57,577 nt of DNA from Zygnema cylindricum (Eukaryota; Streptophyta; Zygnematophyceae; Zygnematales; Zygnemataceae): NCBI GenBank assembly GCA_037447655.1, contig JBBHKE010003544.1, positions 1 through 57,577 on the forward strand, given 5' to 3'. Shown piece by piece: positions 21,311 to 33,121 of the stretch. The position numbers and the translations under genes are program-made. Each line of letters begins with the position of its first letter. Within the stretch, counting starts at the first letter, position 1. Below the pieces are notes generated by a model. It saw only the letters and a list, made by a program, of their open reading frames with translations, was not told where the DNA came from and searched no databases.

Positions 21311-22235
21311 GACGATTCTCGTTAGGGAGAACAGGATTCAGATCCGAAGGGGAGGAAAGAGTGGACAAGCCTTGCCAGTTGGGACCGATTGAAGAAACAA
21401 CCATTTTAGGAAACGGAAGGAAATTATGGAGGGGGAAGGCAAAAAAATTAGACCGACGAGTTTGGATCAAGGGTTCCCAAGGGTTTGTGTCATTTTTGTA
21501 AGAAACCAGGGCACTATATGGCGGAGTGCACTAAGCTAACCGAACTTCAGTTAAAGGAGGGGCTAATAGGTGGACCTCCAAGAGGAAAGAAAAAGGTTCT
21601 TGTGACTTTGGTACACGAGGAGGAATCTGAGGACGAGGACGGTGAGCTCTTGCTGGATGAGGAGTTGGAGGCAAAGACCGAGGTCAAAATTCCTCGAAAG
21701 TAGAAATCTGCTTTTGGAGGTTTGAAAGGTGAAGGAAGTTGGATTGTGGATTCCGGTGCCTCCATGCACATGTGTAAGGATAAACACTTGTTCATTAAGA
21801 TGAGAAAGATTCCCACCGTAGAGATAGAGTGTGGGGATGGGAGGGTAATCTCTACTACTATGGTCGGATCGGTAGATCTGAAAGTCTTAGTGGAGGGAAA
21901 TTCAGAGTTAAACAAAAACCTCATCTCAATGTCTTTGTTAGATGATAAGGATTTTGAGAATAGCACTAGGAAGGGAACCTTTACTGCTATCTTTGAGGAG
22001 GAAGTATATTTCACTGCTGAAAAAAGTAGCCAAGGGATGTTAAGGCTGATTTTCATCAATGAAAAGAAGAAATTTTACCATCATGGTGTTCATGATATTA
22101 TGTTGTGGCATAAGAGGCTTGGACATATGCATTTAGATAAGCTGAAAGAAATGAAAAAGATAGGAATAATGGAAGGAATTTAGTTCGGAGAAAGTGAAAA
22201 CCTAAGTGAATATAGTGATTGTGCTTAAGGTAAGG
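21311..22235 (+). pseudogene. B2 gag C-terminus, protease and pre-integrase
   Basis: Continuation of B2 gag after A1. It reads zinc knuckle CHFCKKPGHYMAEC (about 21490-21530), an acidic stretch with EEESEDEDGELLLDEE, a TAG near 21703, then protease WIVDSGASMHMCKD (about 21740-21780; D-S-G intact) and pre-integrase LWHKRLGHMHLDKLKEM. A TAG after MEGI (22181-22183) and further changes follow. About 45 bp of the distal protease (the FSDVLYIPEL segment) is missing at about 21900. It is cut at 22235 by a solo LTR. Confidence 0.85.
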
Positions 22236-23285
22236 TGCAACTCTGAGACCTCTATAGGACCTCAGAGTAGGCAGCTCACACAAAGCCTCTAGGATAACCG
22301 TGACCGCTTTGTGTTTTAGTAAAAATAACTGCCACCCTGGTAGGCAAAAACTTTGACCACCTCCACCCGTATGAAGGCAAGACTCCTTTGAGTTGATAGA
22401 AAAAAAAATCTCTGAATTCCTCCCATGAGCAGTAAGTTATGGAGGGTCAAAGTTGACCTTTTGTATAGAAGCTCTCTGGGAGAGAGGGTCCCATCTACCA
22501 AATCTTTCTAAGTCCTATCTCTCTCTAAAACTTTATCTACTGAAGTACGACACCAATCATAATACTTTGTTGTACAGAAAGGTACAGGTGCCGGTGTACT
22601 TTCTGTACCGGCATTGTACGACATAGCAAACAAGTGGACACATGTTATATTTGGATTTGTTCCTATAATCACCGAAGATGCCGTTATCTAATGTGATTGT
22701 GCCATGTGTCAATCGATGTGGGGTTTGACCGCAAACCGCCAAAAACGTATTCCGCGATCTCGACATTTTTCGTGGCCGTCCGATTCAATCCGGATTTCAA
22801 TCGTAGCCTTCATAAATACCTGCACGATATTTGTTTTGCTTTTAAAACAAATTGCGCGGTATCTCTTTCGGATGTTCCTTCCCCCGTACAACAAAAACTA
22901 TATCTATGTCCTAATAGCTCGTTAAATAAAATAGTCTACGTGTAAACATTTATATAGCTATCAAACCTTATATTATGTAACCTTAGTCATAGACTATTTG
23001 GATGAGGCTACCGGCTAGCGGTTACCGGCAACTTTGATGGACGACAGGTACCAGGTTCAAATCTTGGGTCTGTTAAGTACTATTTTGGTAAATCTACCAA
23101 TCTAATGTCTGTCTCTTTCTGGATAGCATATGTTGCCATGGCTATAGCTCCCTCTCCAACTTTCACTGATTGCGAGAAGTGTGGGAGCTAGAGAGAGGAG
23201 TTGGAGGCAGACTGCCTTTACTACTATGCTTTATTTTATCTTTTACAAAACTTAAAAAATATTAAAAAAACTTTAAATTTCGACA
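22236..23285 (-). mobile_element. Solo B-family LTR inside B2
   Basis: 1050 bp, plus-strand TGCAACTCTGAG...TTTCGACA, flanked by the exact duplication TAAGG (22231-22235 and 23286-23290). No internal sequence is present, so it is the product of LTR-LTR recombination after insertion. The B2 pol frame continues on both sides. Its G-box is mutated to CATGTG (about 22711). Confidence 0.93.
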
Positions 23286-24125
23286 TAAGGCACACAGGTT
23301 ACCTTTCTCAAAAGAAGCCACTTATAAAAGGTAAAAAATGTTAGACTTAGTACACATTGATATTAGGGGACCAACCAAAGTGCTTTCACCCGGGGATAGA
23401 GGTTTATGATTATAATCATTGACGATTGGTCTCGATGTTCTAGAGTGCATTTTTTGAAAAATAAATCAGAGGCCCCACAAGTTTCTAAGGAATATAAGGC
23501 ATGGAGTGAGAAACTCCATGAAACCTCTATTAAGAGATTAAAGAGTGATAATGGGGTAGAGTATACCTCCAATCAGTTTGAGGATTTTATGAGAGAAGAT
23601 GGAGTGCAACACCAAAAGACAGTTCTTGAAAATCCTGAGCAGAATAGTGTAGCCGAGAGGTTAAATATAACACTAAGTGATAGTGCCAAGTGTATGCTGT
23701 CAGATAAGAAGATAGGAAAGAGATTTTGGGCCGAAGCTATAAACTGTGCAAATTACCTCAAAAATAGAGTTTTTACTTTGGCAGTTAAAGGCCAAACTCC
23801 TTATGAGAGATAGACCGGCCGAAATCCATAAGTTTCACACTTAAAGGTTTTCGGTAGTCAAGTGTTCAGTCTAAACACAGATCGGTCAAATTGGAAATTA
23901 GATCCCAAAAGAAAACCAAGATATCTTCGAGGATATGATGAAGATGTAAAGGGATATAGAGTCTATCATTTAAAGAGAGAGGATATAATCCTTGTAAAGC
24001 ATCTAGTGGTTATGGATGAAAGAAGATCTATAGATCCTTTAAAGGATAGAAAGACAATCGAAATTAGATTTGAGTCAAAAAAAATTGATGACTTTCAGCT
24101 TCGTAACAATCTAAGTTTTTGAGAA
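23286..24125 (+). pseudogene. B2 integrase
   Basis: It resumes after the solo LTR and reads VHIDIRGPTKV, then DDWSRCSRVHFLKNKSEA, LKSDNGVEYTSNQF, NPEQNSVAERLN and FWAEAINCANYLKNRV. The conserved NGGEYTS has become NGVEYTS. The C-terminal part (23862-24122) has FSLNTDRSNWKLDPKRKPRY and HLVVMDERRSIDP. Frameshifts and stops separate the blocks. Confidence 0.85.
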
Positions 24126-25440
24126 GATGATGATCTTGCAAATATCCCTCTGTTTGGATACTTTTCAGTCTGGCGGAAGCAGAAGACATGGAAGTACATA
24201 GATGGACATCAAGACGGCCTTCCTACATGGAGAGTTGGAAGGGAAGATTTTTATGCGACAGCCCGAAAGATTTGTGGAGCAAGGGGAGGAGAGCAAGGTA
24301 TGCCGATAAATCAAATCTTAGTATGGGCTGAAATAGGCGCCCCGAGAATGGAATAAGAAGCTTGATGAGTTTCCTACAAGTTTGTGATATATTCGGATCA
24401 GCTTAGATCACTCAATTTATTTGTTTCAATATGAGGAAGGAATTATTTTTACTGCAATTTATATTGATGATTTGCTTGTTTTAAGTAAATTTAGAGATAA
24501 AAAAAATAAGTTGAAAAATAATTTAAAAGGAAGATTTGAGATAAAAGATATGGGAGAAACAAGGTAAATTTTGGTAATTCAGGTAGAGAGAGATAGAGAT
24601 AGAAAGATAATAAGGTTGACTCATGAGAAGGCAATTGGAAACATGTTAGAAAGATTCCGAACGGATAAGGCTAATAGTTTTACCACTCTTATGGAACTAA
24701 AGAAGGGAAGTGAGGGGAGTGTGGAAGAGGGAGTTATAATCTTGGATGATGAGGTAGGCACGGAAGAAAAAAGATTTATGCCGACTATCCCTTATAGACA
24801 AGAAGTAGGCAACCTAATATATTTCATGAATTGTACCTGTCCGGACATATCCGCAGCTATACGAGTACTAAATATGAGTATGAATGCTCCCACTAAAAAA
24901 TATTGGGAGACAGCTAAGAGAGTCTTTAGATATCTCATATGGACTAGAGATCTATGGTTGCATTTAGGTGGGAACAATACTGACATCACCACTTGGAGTG
25001 ATGCCAACTATGGGGATGCTTCTATGAGGAGATGCACGTCTGGGTTTGTATTTTATGTGGGTGATGGGGCTTGCTATTGGAGCCACAAGCATCAAAAGCT
25101 CATTGCTCAGTTCACCATGGAGGCTGAGTTCATGGCCTCATGGTGTGCTATAAAAGAATTAATTTGGGTCAAGTCCTTGCTTGGTGAACTTGGTCATCTT
25201 AAGAGTAGTGTTCAGAAAGTGTTTTGTGAGAATTAGGCAGCCATTGCCATTTATACCAATCTTAAACACCATTTTTTAGCAAAACATATGGACATTAGAT
25301 TAGCTTTGTTAGGGAAATGGTAGAAGACAAAATAATAAGTTTAGATTATAAACCAGATAGTGAAATGGTTGCAGATATGATGTCCAAACTTGTGCCTTCC
25401 CTGAGCTAATTTTTTGTAGAAAGAAGGGTGGTCTGAAATC
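24126..25440 (+). pseudogene. B2 RT and RNase H, with internal deletion
   Basis: At about 24135 the sequence jumps from the post-integrase linker straight into mid-RT (CCTCTGTTTGGATACTTTTCAG matches B3 at 28798), so about 0.5 kb carrying the linker and RT N-terminus is gone. It then shows KTAFLHGELE-like sequence in shifted frames, a YIDD active site near 24460, and the open block 24571-25236 with PYRQEVGNLIYFMNCT and TMEAEFMASWCAIKEL. RNase H ends near 25434. Not functional. Confidence 0.85.
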
Positions 25441-25466
25441 AAAAGGTGACTAAAAAATAAGGGGAG

Positions 25467-26511
25467 TGTAGAAATTAATGGGTCTTTTTAGTATTTGCTA
25501 GGTCTAAAATTAAATGCAAAAAAGAAGCCGAGGCAGTATGCCTCTTACTCCTCTTTCATCTCCCACACTTGTCCTAGTCATTGACGGTTGAACAGCGAGA
25601 TAGAGCCATAGCTGCATGTGCTATCCAAAAAGAGACATGTATATGTTTTTAGTAGGTTTACTAAAAGGGTACCTTACAAACCCAAGATTTGATCCTGGTA
25701 TCTACTGTTTTTTAAGTTTGCTGGTAGCGGTTAGCTTTATCATACAAGTCTAGGATCGGTGCTAAGACATATAGGGTTTGACAAATATTTAAATTGTTAA
25801 ACGTGAACTAATTCTTTTAACGGAAAGTATATACGTCGTGCATAGATACAGTTTGGTAAAGTACAGAGTATGGTACGGTTCCGAAACGGATACCGCGCAT
25901 TTTGTTTTGACAGCGAAATAAATATCACGCAAAGATTTACGACGGCTATGATTGAAACCCGGTTTTGATTGGACTACCACAAAGGATGCCGAAATTGCGG
26001 AATAAGATTTTGGCGGTTTTTGGTCACCGCCACATCGATTGACACGTGGCATAACCACATTGGATTACGACATCTCCAAGGATTACGAAACGAATCCAGA
26101 TATGACATGTGTCGACTAGTTGGCAATGTCGTACAATGGCATTACAAAAAGTACTTCGGCACTAGTACCTTTATGTACGACACAGTATTATGATTGGCCG
26201 TACTTCAGTAGATAGAGTTTTAGAGAGAGATAGGACTTAGGAAAATTTGGTAAATAGGACCCTCTCTCCCAAAGATCTTCTCTACAAAAGGTTAATTTTG
26301 ACCCTCTATAACTTACTGCTCAGGAGAGCAAATTCAAAGATTCTTTTTGCTATTGACTCAATGGATTCTCGCCTTCAATTGGGTGGAGATATTCAAAGTT
26401 TTCTTGTGCGAGGGTGGCAGTTATTATCTAAAACACAAAGGCTTCAAGGTTATCCTAGAGGCTTTGTGTGAGCTGCCTACTCTGAGGACCTATGGAGGTC
26501 TCACAGTTGCA
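25467..26511 (+). mobile_element. B2 3' LTR
   Basis: 1045 bp, TGTAGAAATTAATGG...TCACAGTTGCA, preceded by the polypurine tract AAGGGGAG (25459-25466). It carries a hairpin (25542-25605) and a G-box (26041-26051). It diverges from the 5' LTR far more than A1 or C LTR pairs do, consistent with B2 being the older host of both. Confidence 0.92.
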
Positions 26512-27082
26512 CACCCTAGAGGATTGGCCGATAACTTGCAATTTTGAGACTTGTATAGGTCCTCAAAATGGGCACTCACACGAAACCCCTAGGATAACCC
26601 TTACCCCTTTGTGTTTAAACAAGATTAAATGCCACCATAGGAGAAGAAAACTCTCAACACTTTCACCTTTGTGAAGACAAGACTCCTATGAGTCGATAGC
26701 AAAAAAAATCTCTAAATTTGGTCCATGAGCATTAAGTTATGGTTATTCAAAGATTATGACTTTATACTCATGGCCTCTGGGAGAGAGGGCTCATATGATC
26801 TTACTCACATCTCATAAAGAACATAATGAATATACAAAATACGATAGCCGCCGTACTTTATATACGGAATTGTACCGCACCACTCTTAGTCAAAAGTTTT
26901 GCAGAAATGTCGCCGGGGTTATGTTTTTTTTTTTCTCTAGCATCCTATACAATAGTGAGACGTGTTAGTTACCTCCACTTTGGCAAAGAGCCGACAAAAG
27001 AGCCATTCGAGCATGCCGGCAATCACACATGCCGTCCATTTGTAATTCGATGATAAAAAATGGCCGTTCGATCTTGACGTAG
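26512..27082 (-). mobile_element. B1 gag start, primer site and truncated 5' LTR
   Basis: 26512-26525 completes the B1 gag start (PSR-type codons), 26526-26536 is a degraded half-tRNA primer site (minus-strand AGTTATCGGCC), and 26537-27082 is the inner part of the B1 5' LTR. It matches 2701-3264 of the 3' LTR. The LTR is cut at 27082 by another LTR and its remaining roughly 450 bp is not seen to the right. Confidence 0.82.
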
Positions 27083-27505
27083 TGTAGAAACTAATGGTTT
27101 TAAAGTATTTTCTAGGTCTGAATAGAAATATAGAAGTCGAGGCAGTCTATCTCTAACTTCTCTCTCCAACTCTCAAACTTGTCGCAGTCACTGAGAAATT
27201 GGAGAGGAAGCTAGAGCCATGGCTACCTAGGCTATCCTGAGGTTTACGGGAAATTTATTTTAGTGTCTGGATCTTTTATGAAATTTTGGTAATCAAAGAT
27301 GTGATGCAGTTCTAGCTTGCCGGTAAAAAATAGTAGCTTAATGTTTACCTGCCGTACACACTAACGGCCGTACGAGCTTACCGAGAAAACAGCCGAGAAA
27401 CGGTTTCACCTCCATTGATTGTGCAGAGTGATAACATATCCTACGATCTCTTTTTTTTTTTGTATTGGGGCCGCTGTAAAGACGTTTTGAAAACTGATTC
27501 TCACC
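27083..27505 (+). mobile_element. B-family LTR fragment, second subfamily
   Basis: It begins TGTAGAAACTAATGGTTTTAAAG and matches the outer part of the B5 LTR (42565 downwards), including CTAGAGCCATGGCTACCTAGGC and TTTACGGGAAATTTAT. Its hairpin is at 27151-27216. It runs into an assembly gap. Confidence 0.75.
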
Positions 27506-27515
27506 NNNNNNNNNN
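27506..27515. other. Assembly gap (10 N)
   Basis: Ten N bases. A fixed short run usually marks a join of unknown size, so adjacency across it is not proven. Confidence 0.97.
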
Positions 27516-27870
27516 GTTTTTAGACCTATCAATCCTTCGAGTTTCAGTAGTCTTAAAAGATGAGTTTAGACTAAAACTGACAGTAACATACGAATATCCC
27601 TAGATATCTAAAGGGAAGTAGGTACCGGTGATCTACGAAAGGATCCTAATATAGAAGAGAGAACTCTAGTATCTGAGATATAGGAAAATGTAAAAGTAGT
27701 ATAGCATCGTCTATAGCACCAAAAGGAAAGCCTAGGTTGAAGGTTAAACTGGCTAGACACAGATCCCATTTGTGAACTGATGGCTTTTGGAAATTCACAC
27801 TTTGTAGATCAAAAGCCGGCCAGATAGAGAGTATTCCTCAAACCGGAAAATGAAGGCTCCATTCTTGAGA
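27516..27870. other. Scrambled pol-like sequence after the gap
   Basis: No frame is recognisable. Short phrases resemble B pol pieces out of order (e.g. the GGAAAACCACGATATCT-like and ACACAGATCGG-like words), suggesting heavy decay or poor assembly next to the gap. Confidence 0.4.
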
Positions 27871-28535
27871 GGAGATTTTGGGTCGAACCTATGAACTATG
27901 CAAATTATCTCAAGAATAGAGTTCTTACCTCGGAAGTAAAAGGCCAAACTCCTTATGAGAGATAGACCGGCCGAAAACTAGATGTTTCACACTTAAAGGT
28001 TTTCGGTAGTCAAGTGTTTACCCTAGACACAGATCGGTCAAATTGGAAGTTGGATCCGAAAGGAAAACCACGATATCTGCTACGATATGATGAAAATGTA
28101 AAAGGATATAGAGTCTATGATCTCAAGAGAGAAGATATAATCCTAGGAAAGCATCTAGTGGCCATGGATGAAGGGAAATCTATAGATCCCTATAAGCATA
28201 CAATGACAGTCAAAATCAGATTTGAGTAGAAAATTCTGATGACTTTGAGCTTCCTAACTATCCAGATTTTTGAGAGGATTATGATCTTGTAGATCGCGGA
28301 GGACTCAACCGTGGAACCCCTAGTGCCATCTCCAACCAAAGCGGTAGACGTGGTGGAAATAGACACGGAATCGAGGGATAGGGGAGAAGTAGAAATTATT
28401 CAAAAGAATTCACGAGAGCCATCCATTCCGCCATCACAGTTTGAGGGTGGAAGGAGAAGCAGCAAAATACTGCAAGAGAAACAAGTTAACAACAAGGTAA
28501 CCAAACTGTCTCATCCCGATGAACCCCAGACTTAA
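27871..28535 (+). pseudogene. B3 integrase C-terminus and linker
   Basis: It reads FWVEPMNYANYLKNRVLTSEVKGQTPYER, a TAG, then FTLDTDRSNWKLDPKGKPRYLL and HLVAMDEGKSIDP, then an acidic linker with PSIPPSQFEGGRRSSKILQEKQ and KLSHPDEPQT. Nothing upstream of mid-integrase remains, so B3 is truncated at its 5' side near the gap. Confidence 0.82.
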
Positions 28536-30082
28536 AGTGAGGCGATGAAATGTCCTGAGAGGATCTGGTGGAAGATAGCCATTAATGAGGAGATAGCTTC
28601 AATTATGGCAGCAAATACTTGGGAGTTGGTGGATTGTCCCCCTGATTAGAAGCCAATCGGGTGTAAGTGGGTATTGAAATTGAAACTCAATCCGGATAAC
28701 ACCATTGAGCGCTACAAGGCACGGTTAGTGGCGAAGGGATTCAATCAGAAAGAGGGAATTGACTACAAGGAAACTTTTGCTTCGGTCGTCAGGTTTCCTT
28801 CTGTTCGGATACTTCTCAGTATGGCGGAAGCAGAAGACATGGAAGTACATCATATGGACATCAAGACGGCCTTCCTACATGGAGAGTTAGAAGAGGAGAT
28901 TTTTATGCGCAACCCAAAGGATTTGTGGAGCAAGGGGAGGAGAGCAAGGTATGTCGATTGATCAAATCTTTGTATGGGCTGAAACAGGCGCCCAGGCAAT
29001 GGAACAAGAAGCTAGATGAGTTTCTTACAGGTTTAGGATATATTTGGATCAACTCAGATCACTCAATTTATTTGTTTGAAAACCAGGAAGGAATTATTTT
29101 TGTTGCAGTTTATATTGATGATTTGCTTGTTTTAAGTAAATGTATAGATATAATAAATAAGTTCAAAAATGATATAAAAGGAAGATTTGAGATGAAGGAT
29201 ATGGGAGAAGCAAGGTATATTTTTGGGAATTGAGAGAGACGGAGATAGAAAGATAATAAGATTAACTCAAAAGAAGGCCATTGGGAACATGTTAGAAAAT
29301 TTTCAAATGGACAAGGCTATTAGTTTTACTACTCCTATGGAACTAAAGAAAGGAAGTGAGGGGAGTGTGGAAGAGGGAGTTATAATCTTGGATGATGAGG
29401 TAGGCCTAGAAGACAAAAGATTTATGTAGACCATCCCTTATAGAAAAGTAGTGGGCAACCTAGTATATTTCATGAATTCTACCCGTCCGGACATAGCTGC
29501 AGCTGTAGGAGTACTAAGTAGGAGACTAAATGCTCCAACTAAGAAAGATTGGGAGGCAGCTAAGAGAGTCCTTAGATATCTCATGGGGACTAGAGATCTA
29601 TGGTTGCATTTGGGCGGGAACAATACTAACATCACCAGTTGGAGTGATGCCAGCTATGGGGATGCTCTTATGAGGAGATGCACGTCTGGATATGTATTGC
29701 ATGTGGGTGATGGGGCTTGTTGCTAGAGCAGCAAGCAGCAAAAGGTCATTGCTCACTCAACCATGGAGGTTGATTACATGGCCTCTTGCTCTGCTGTAAA
29801 AGAATTAATGTGGGTCAAGTCTTTGCTTGGTGGGCTAGGTCATCTTAAGAGTTGTGTGCAGAAATTATTTTGTGATAATCAGGCAGCGCTCGCTATTGCT
29901 GCAAATCCTAAACATCATTTTAAAGCCAAACACATAAACATTAGACTCAATTTTGTAAAAGAGAAGGTAGAAAAAAAAACAATCAGTTTAGAGTACAAAC
30001 CAGACAACAAGATGGTAGCACATATGATGACCAAACCTGTGCCTTCACCTAAGCATATTTTTTGCCGAAGAAGTGTGGTCTA
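28536..30082 (+). pseudogene. B3 RT and RNase H
   Basis: A TAA after PQT (about 28533) and a TAG near 28648 open the RT. Core blocks: NPDNTIERYKARLVAKGFNQKEG, VHHMDIKTAFLHGE, AVYIDDLLVLSK (YIDD in place of YVDD, about 29115), TPMELKKGSEG, then the RNase H region ending KMVAHMMTKPVPSPKH. Frameshifts occur near 28905 and 29225. The 3' end is 30 bp before the LTR. Confidence 0.87.
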
Positions 30083-30113
30083 AATTTAAAAAGTGACTAG
30101 AAAATATAGGGAG

Positions 30114-31168
30114 TGTAGATATTAATGGTTATTTGTTAAGTATTTTCTAGGTCTAAAATGAAAGGTAGAAAAGAAGCCAAGGCAGTCTGCTTCTTACTCC
30201 TCTCTTCACCTCCCACACTTGTCGCAGTCACTGAAAGTTGAAGAGGAAGTTAGAGCCATGGATACCTATGCTGCTTATAGAGATAGAGAGAGAAGTGATA
30301 GATTTTGGTAGATTTACCAAAATATACCTGAAGGACCCAAGATTTTATCCTGGTACTTGCCGTCCGTCAATTCTAAGTAGTGGTAGTTTTATCCTATAGT
30401 AAAGGATCGGTGCTAAGACATATGGGGTTTAACAAATATTTAAACTGATACGCGTGAACAAATTCATTTAACTGTAAGTATAGACGTCGCGCATGGATAC
30501 AATTTTGTAAAAGTACGGAGTACAGCACAAATACAAAATGGATATCGCGCATTTTTTTTCGACAGCGAAAAAAATATCGCGCAACAATTTATGACGCCTA
30601 CAATTAAAAACCGGTTTGATCAGACAGTCCAAAAGGAGGTCGAGATCGCGGAATAGGATTTTGGCGGTTTTTCGATCATCGCCACATCAATCAACACGTG
30701 GCACGACAACATTGGATTACGGCCTCTCCAAAGATTTTAGGAACGAAACCAAATATGACATGTGCGGATTAGTTCGCCATGTCGTACAATGGCCGTAAAA
30801 AAAGTACACTGGCACATGTACCTTTTTGTACGATATAGTGTTTTGATTAGTTCCGTACTTCAGTAGATAGAGTTTTAGAGAGAGATAGGACTTAGAAAAT
30901 TTGGAAGATAGGATCCTCTCTCCAAGAGAGCCTCTGTACAAAAGGTCAACTTTGACCCTCCATAACTTACTGCTCAGGGGAGCAAATTCAAAGATTCATT
31001 TTGCTATCGACTCAAGGGAGTCTTGTCTTTACAAGTGTGAAGGTGCTCAGTGTTTTTTGTTCGCCAGGGTGGTGGTTATTCTCGCTGAAACACAAAGGGG
31101 TCAGGGTTATCCTAGTGGCTTCTTGCAAGCTGTTCTTTCTGAGGACCTATGGAGGTCTCCTAGTTGCA
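30114..31168 (+). mobile_element. B3 3' LTR
   Basis: 1055 bp, TGTAGATATTAATGG...CTCCTAGTTGCA, preceded by an ATAGGGAG polypurine tract. Hairpin at 30190-30255; the G-box is present in the form CAACACGTGGCA (30692-30703). The right flank ATGTG has no partner visible on the left. Confidence 0.88.
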
Positions 31169-31888
31169 ATGTGTGCAAGCTGATTTATTGTAGAAAGGTT
31201 TTTCAGTGTGGTATGTAAGTCCAAAGGGAGTACACGGGCTGAGTACACTCCATGCACACGTGTCGGTCCGTGGGGAAGTTAAAATTGTGTGTTTCGGATG
31301 ATGAAAAGTACAGTTACGTTTAAAGACCGGGTTTACACGTGGAGGTTCACCTTTGGTAATGATAGAATGCGCATACGGTGGACGGAGTCCGCCGTCATTT
31401 TTTGGAAGAGTAATAGTGACTACGCCGTCATTTCAGCGGGCGAACTTTGACCGCGTACTATTTCAATTCAGCGGTTATTAGTTTTAGGTTTGTTGTAAAT
31501 ATTATGTAGGGTTGACAACGGGTTTTTGTTTGATTAGGTTAAGTGTACTGGTCGACCATCGGTGTAGATCAAGAGCAGGTTCACTTGTTAACATATGACT
31601 TAGAATGTTTTGGAATTAGGAATTCATTGTATGGAAAAACTGTGAAGCAGTTTTTGGGGGCTTTTGAATAACAAGATCATTCTGATCTTTATACACAACC
31701 TTGTGAAATTCTGGATATATTTTTTTTGTTTTATAATGTAGATTGTGGCAAGTTTTCACACCTAGGGTGAGTCTGGTTTGCTTGGGGCCTCATTGTGAAG
31801 TTGGTCTTTTGTGGGTTTTCGTGAGAGTTTCCTCTTTGTGTATTGATTAACATGGCAACTGCCGGTGCTTATTCTTCTTCTTCTAGGG
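31169..31888. other. Unidentified sequence, possible LTR/leader of another element
   Basis: No open gene. The last part carries an ATG (about 31851) with a short frame reading MATAGAYSSSSRAP, resembling a copia gag start after a leader, then it is cut by a pol fragment at 31889. A T-rich tract lies near 31720. It does not resemble the A, B, C or E LTRs. Confidence 0.35.
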
Positions 31889-32062
31889 CACCAGTTGCCT
31901 CGGGAAAACAAATCCCCTCCTTTTGGGTGAACCCATTTGCAACCAAACGAGCCTTATATCTCTCAACGGTGTTATCTGGGTTTGTTTTAGTTTAAACACC
32001 CATTTACAGTGAATCGATTTTCTTTCCTAAGGGAAATCCCCTAGTTCCCAAGTGTTTGCTTC
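31889..32062 (-). pseudogene. RT N-terminal scrap (B/E type)
   Basis: The minus strand reads ANTWELGDFP, CKWVFKLKQ, then TPLRDIRLVW and GFTQKEG-like codons across frameshifts, equivalent to the first 60 residues of RT. It is cut on the right by the A2 LTR. Confidence 0.65.
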
Positions 32063-33098
32063 TGTTGTTCTACAACCACCGTTGCAGGCGGTGAACCAGC
32101 AGTAGTAGTGGAAGTAGACATGAAAAACAGCAGAAACTATCAAAGTACCTACTCAACAGCCAACTTAGATCTGACACAAAATATGACTCAGAAAGCCAAT
32201 ATGCTTCAAATTTGCCACAGTGATACAAAATACAGCAAACTGACAATTCCCAAAATTGCAGCCAAAATGACCCAGTAAACCATAAGATATGATGTCTAGA
32301 AGTTTCCCAAAAACCGCCCTTAGAAAATCATATTCCCAAAACTGGATTCTACAAAATTGTCTAAGTTCTAAGTTATATACTCACAGTGTGTATCTACTGA
32401 TCTACACTAATTCGGGTAACCGTTACTACGGTTATTATCCAGACTAACGACAAAGCATCCTACGTGTACGTTACTGTACTTTAAAAACCTAATTACTATT
32501 TCTAAAACTTGATTATCGGAACACTATTTTTTATCACACTAAACTACAAACTAATGTTATTCAGATATTTACAGAAATTGAACCGTACAAAAAACGTTCT
32601 AACCGTACACAAAACGTTCCAAATGCTTAGTCAGCGCTGAGCGCTAAAGTCCAGCCCAATGTGGTCATGTAGTACGAAGCACCTGAGTGCTGCGTCACTT
32701 GTGGTCCCACGCGAATCACGCTTGTGGTCCCTCGTGAATCGCGCTTGTGGTCCCAGGTGAATCGCGTCCGTTGGAACGAATTCGATCGACGATGGTACCG
32801 TCGAGATGTACCATATGTTTCTGGAATACTCGGGACAGATCCTGTTCGTCCGATCATGTGAATCGCATCGTCAACTTTTTGACGCGTAGGGCTGATTGTC
32901 GGCGCTACTCCAAAAACCTGCATACGTTATTTCGCCGACACGTGTCCCTGCAAAAGTACGATACAGTACGATACACTCTACTGTACCTCTCGCTACTGTA
33001 ACACTAATTAAGGTAAGTCTTATAGTAGACTACTAAAAAAAATATCCTAAGTTATTTTTACCCCTATTGACTGAAATAAAGATTTATAAATTACAACA
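32063..33098 (-). mobile_element. A2 3' LTR
   Basis: 1036 bp, minus-strand TGTTGTAATTTAT...GTAGAACAACA. It shares both ends with A1, and its inner end again encodes the gag start MSTSTTTAGSPPATVVVEQQ. The middle differs: it lacks the CTG-rich array and has three GTGGTCCC..CGTGAATCGCG-like repeats near 32700-32765. The polypurine tract (minus-strand TTTAGGGGAG) lies at 33099-33108. Confidence 0.88.
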
Positions 33099-33121
33099 CT
33101 CCCCTAAATCTTTAGACTCAG

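Noticed and set aside
8028-26516. Target duplication for B2
   Set aside because: Flanks TGGAC and CACCC do not match; the insertion is supported by B1 gag continuity, not by a TSD.
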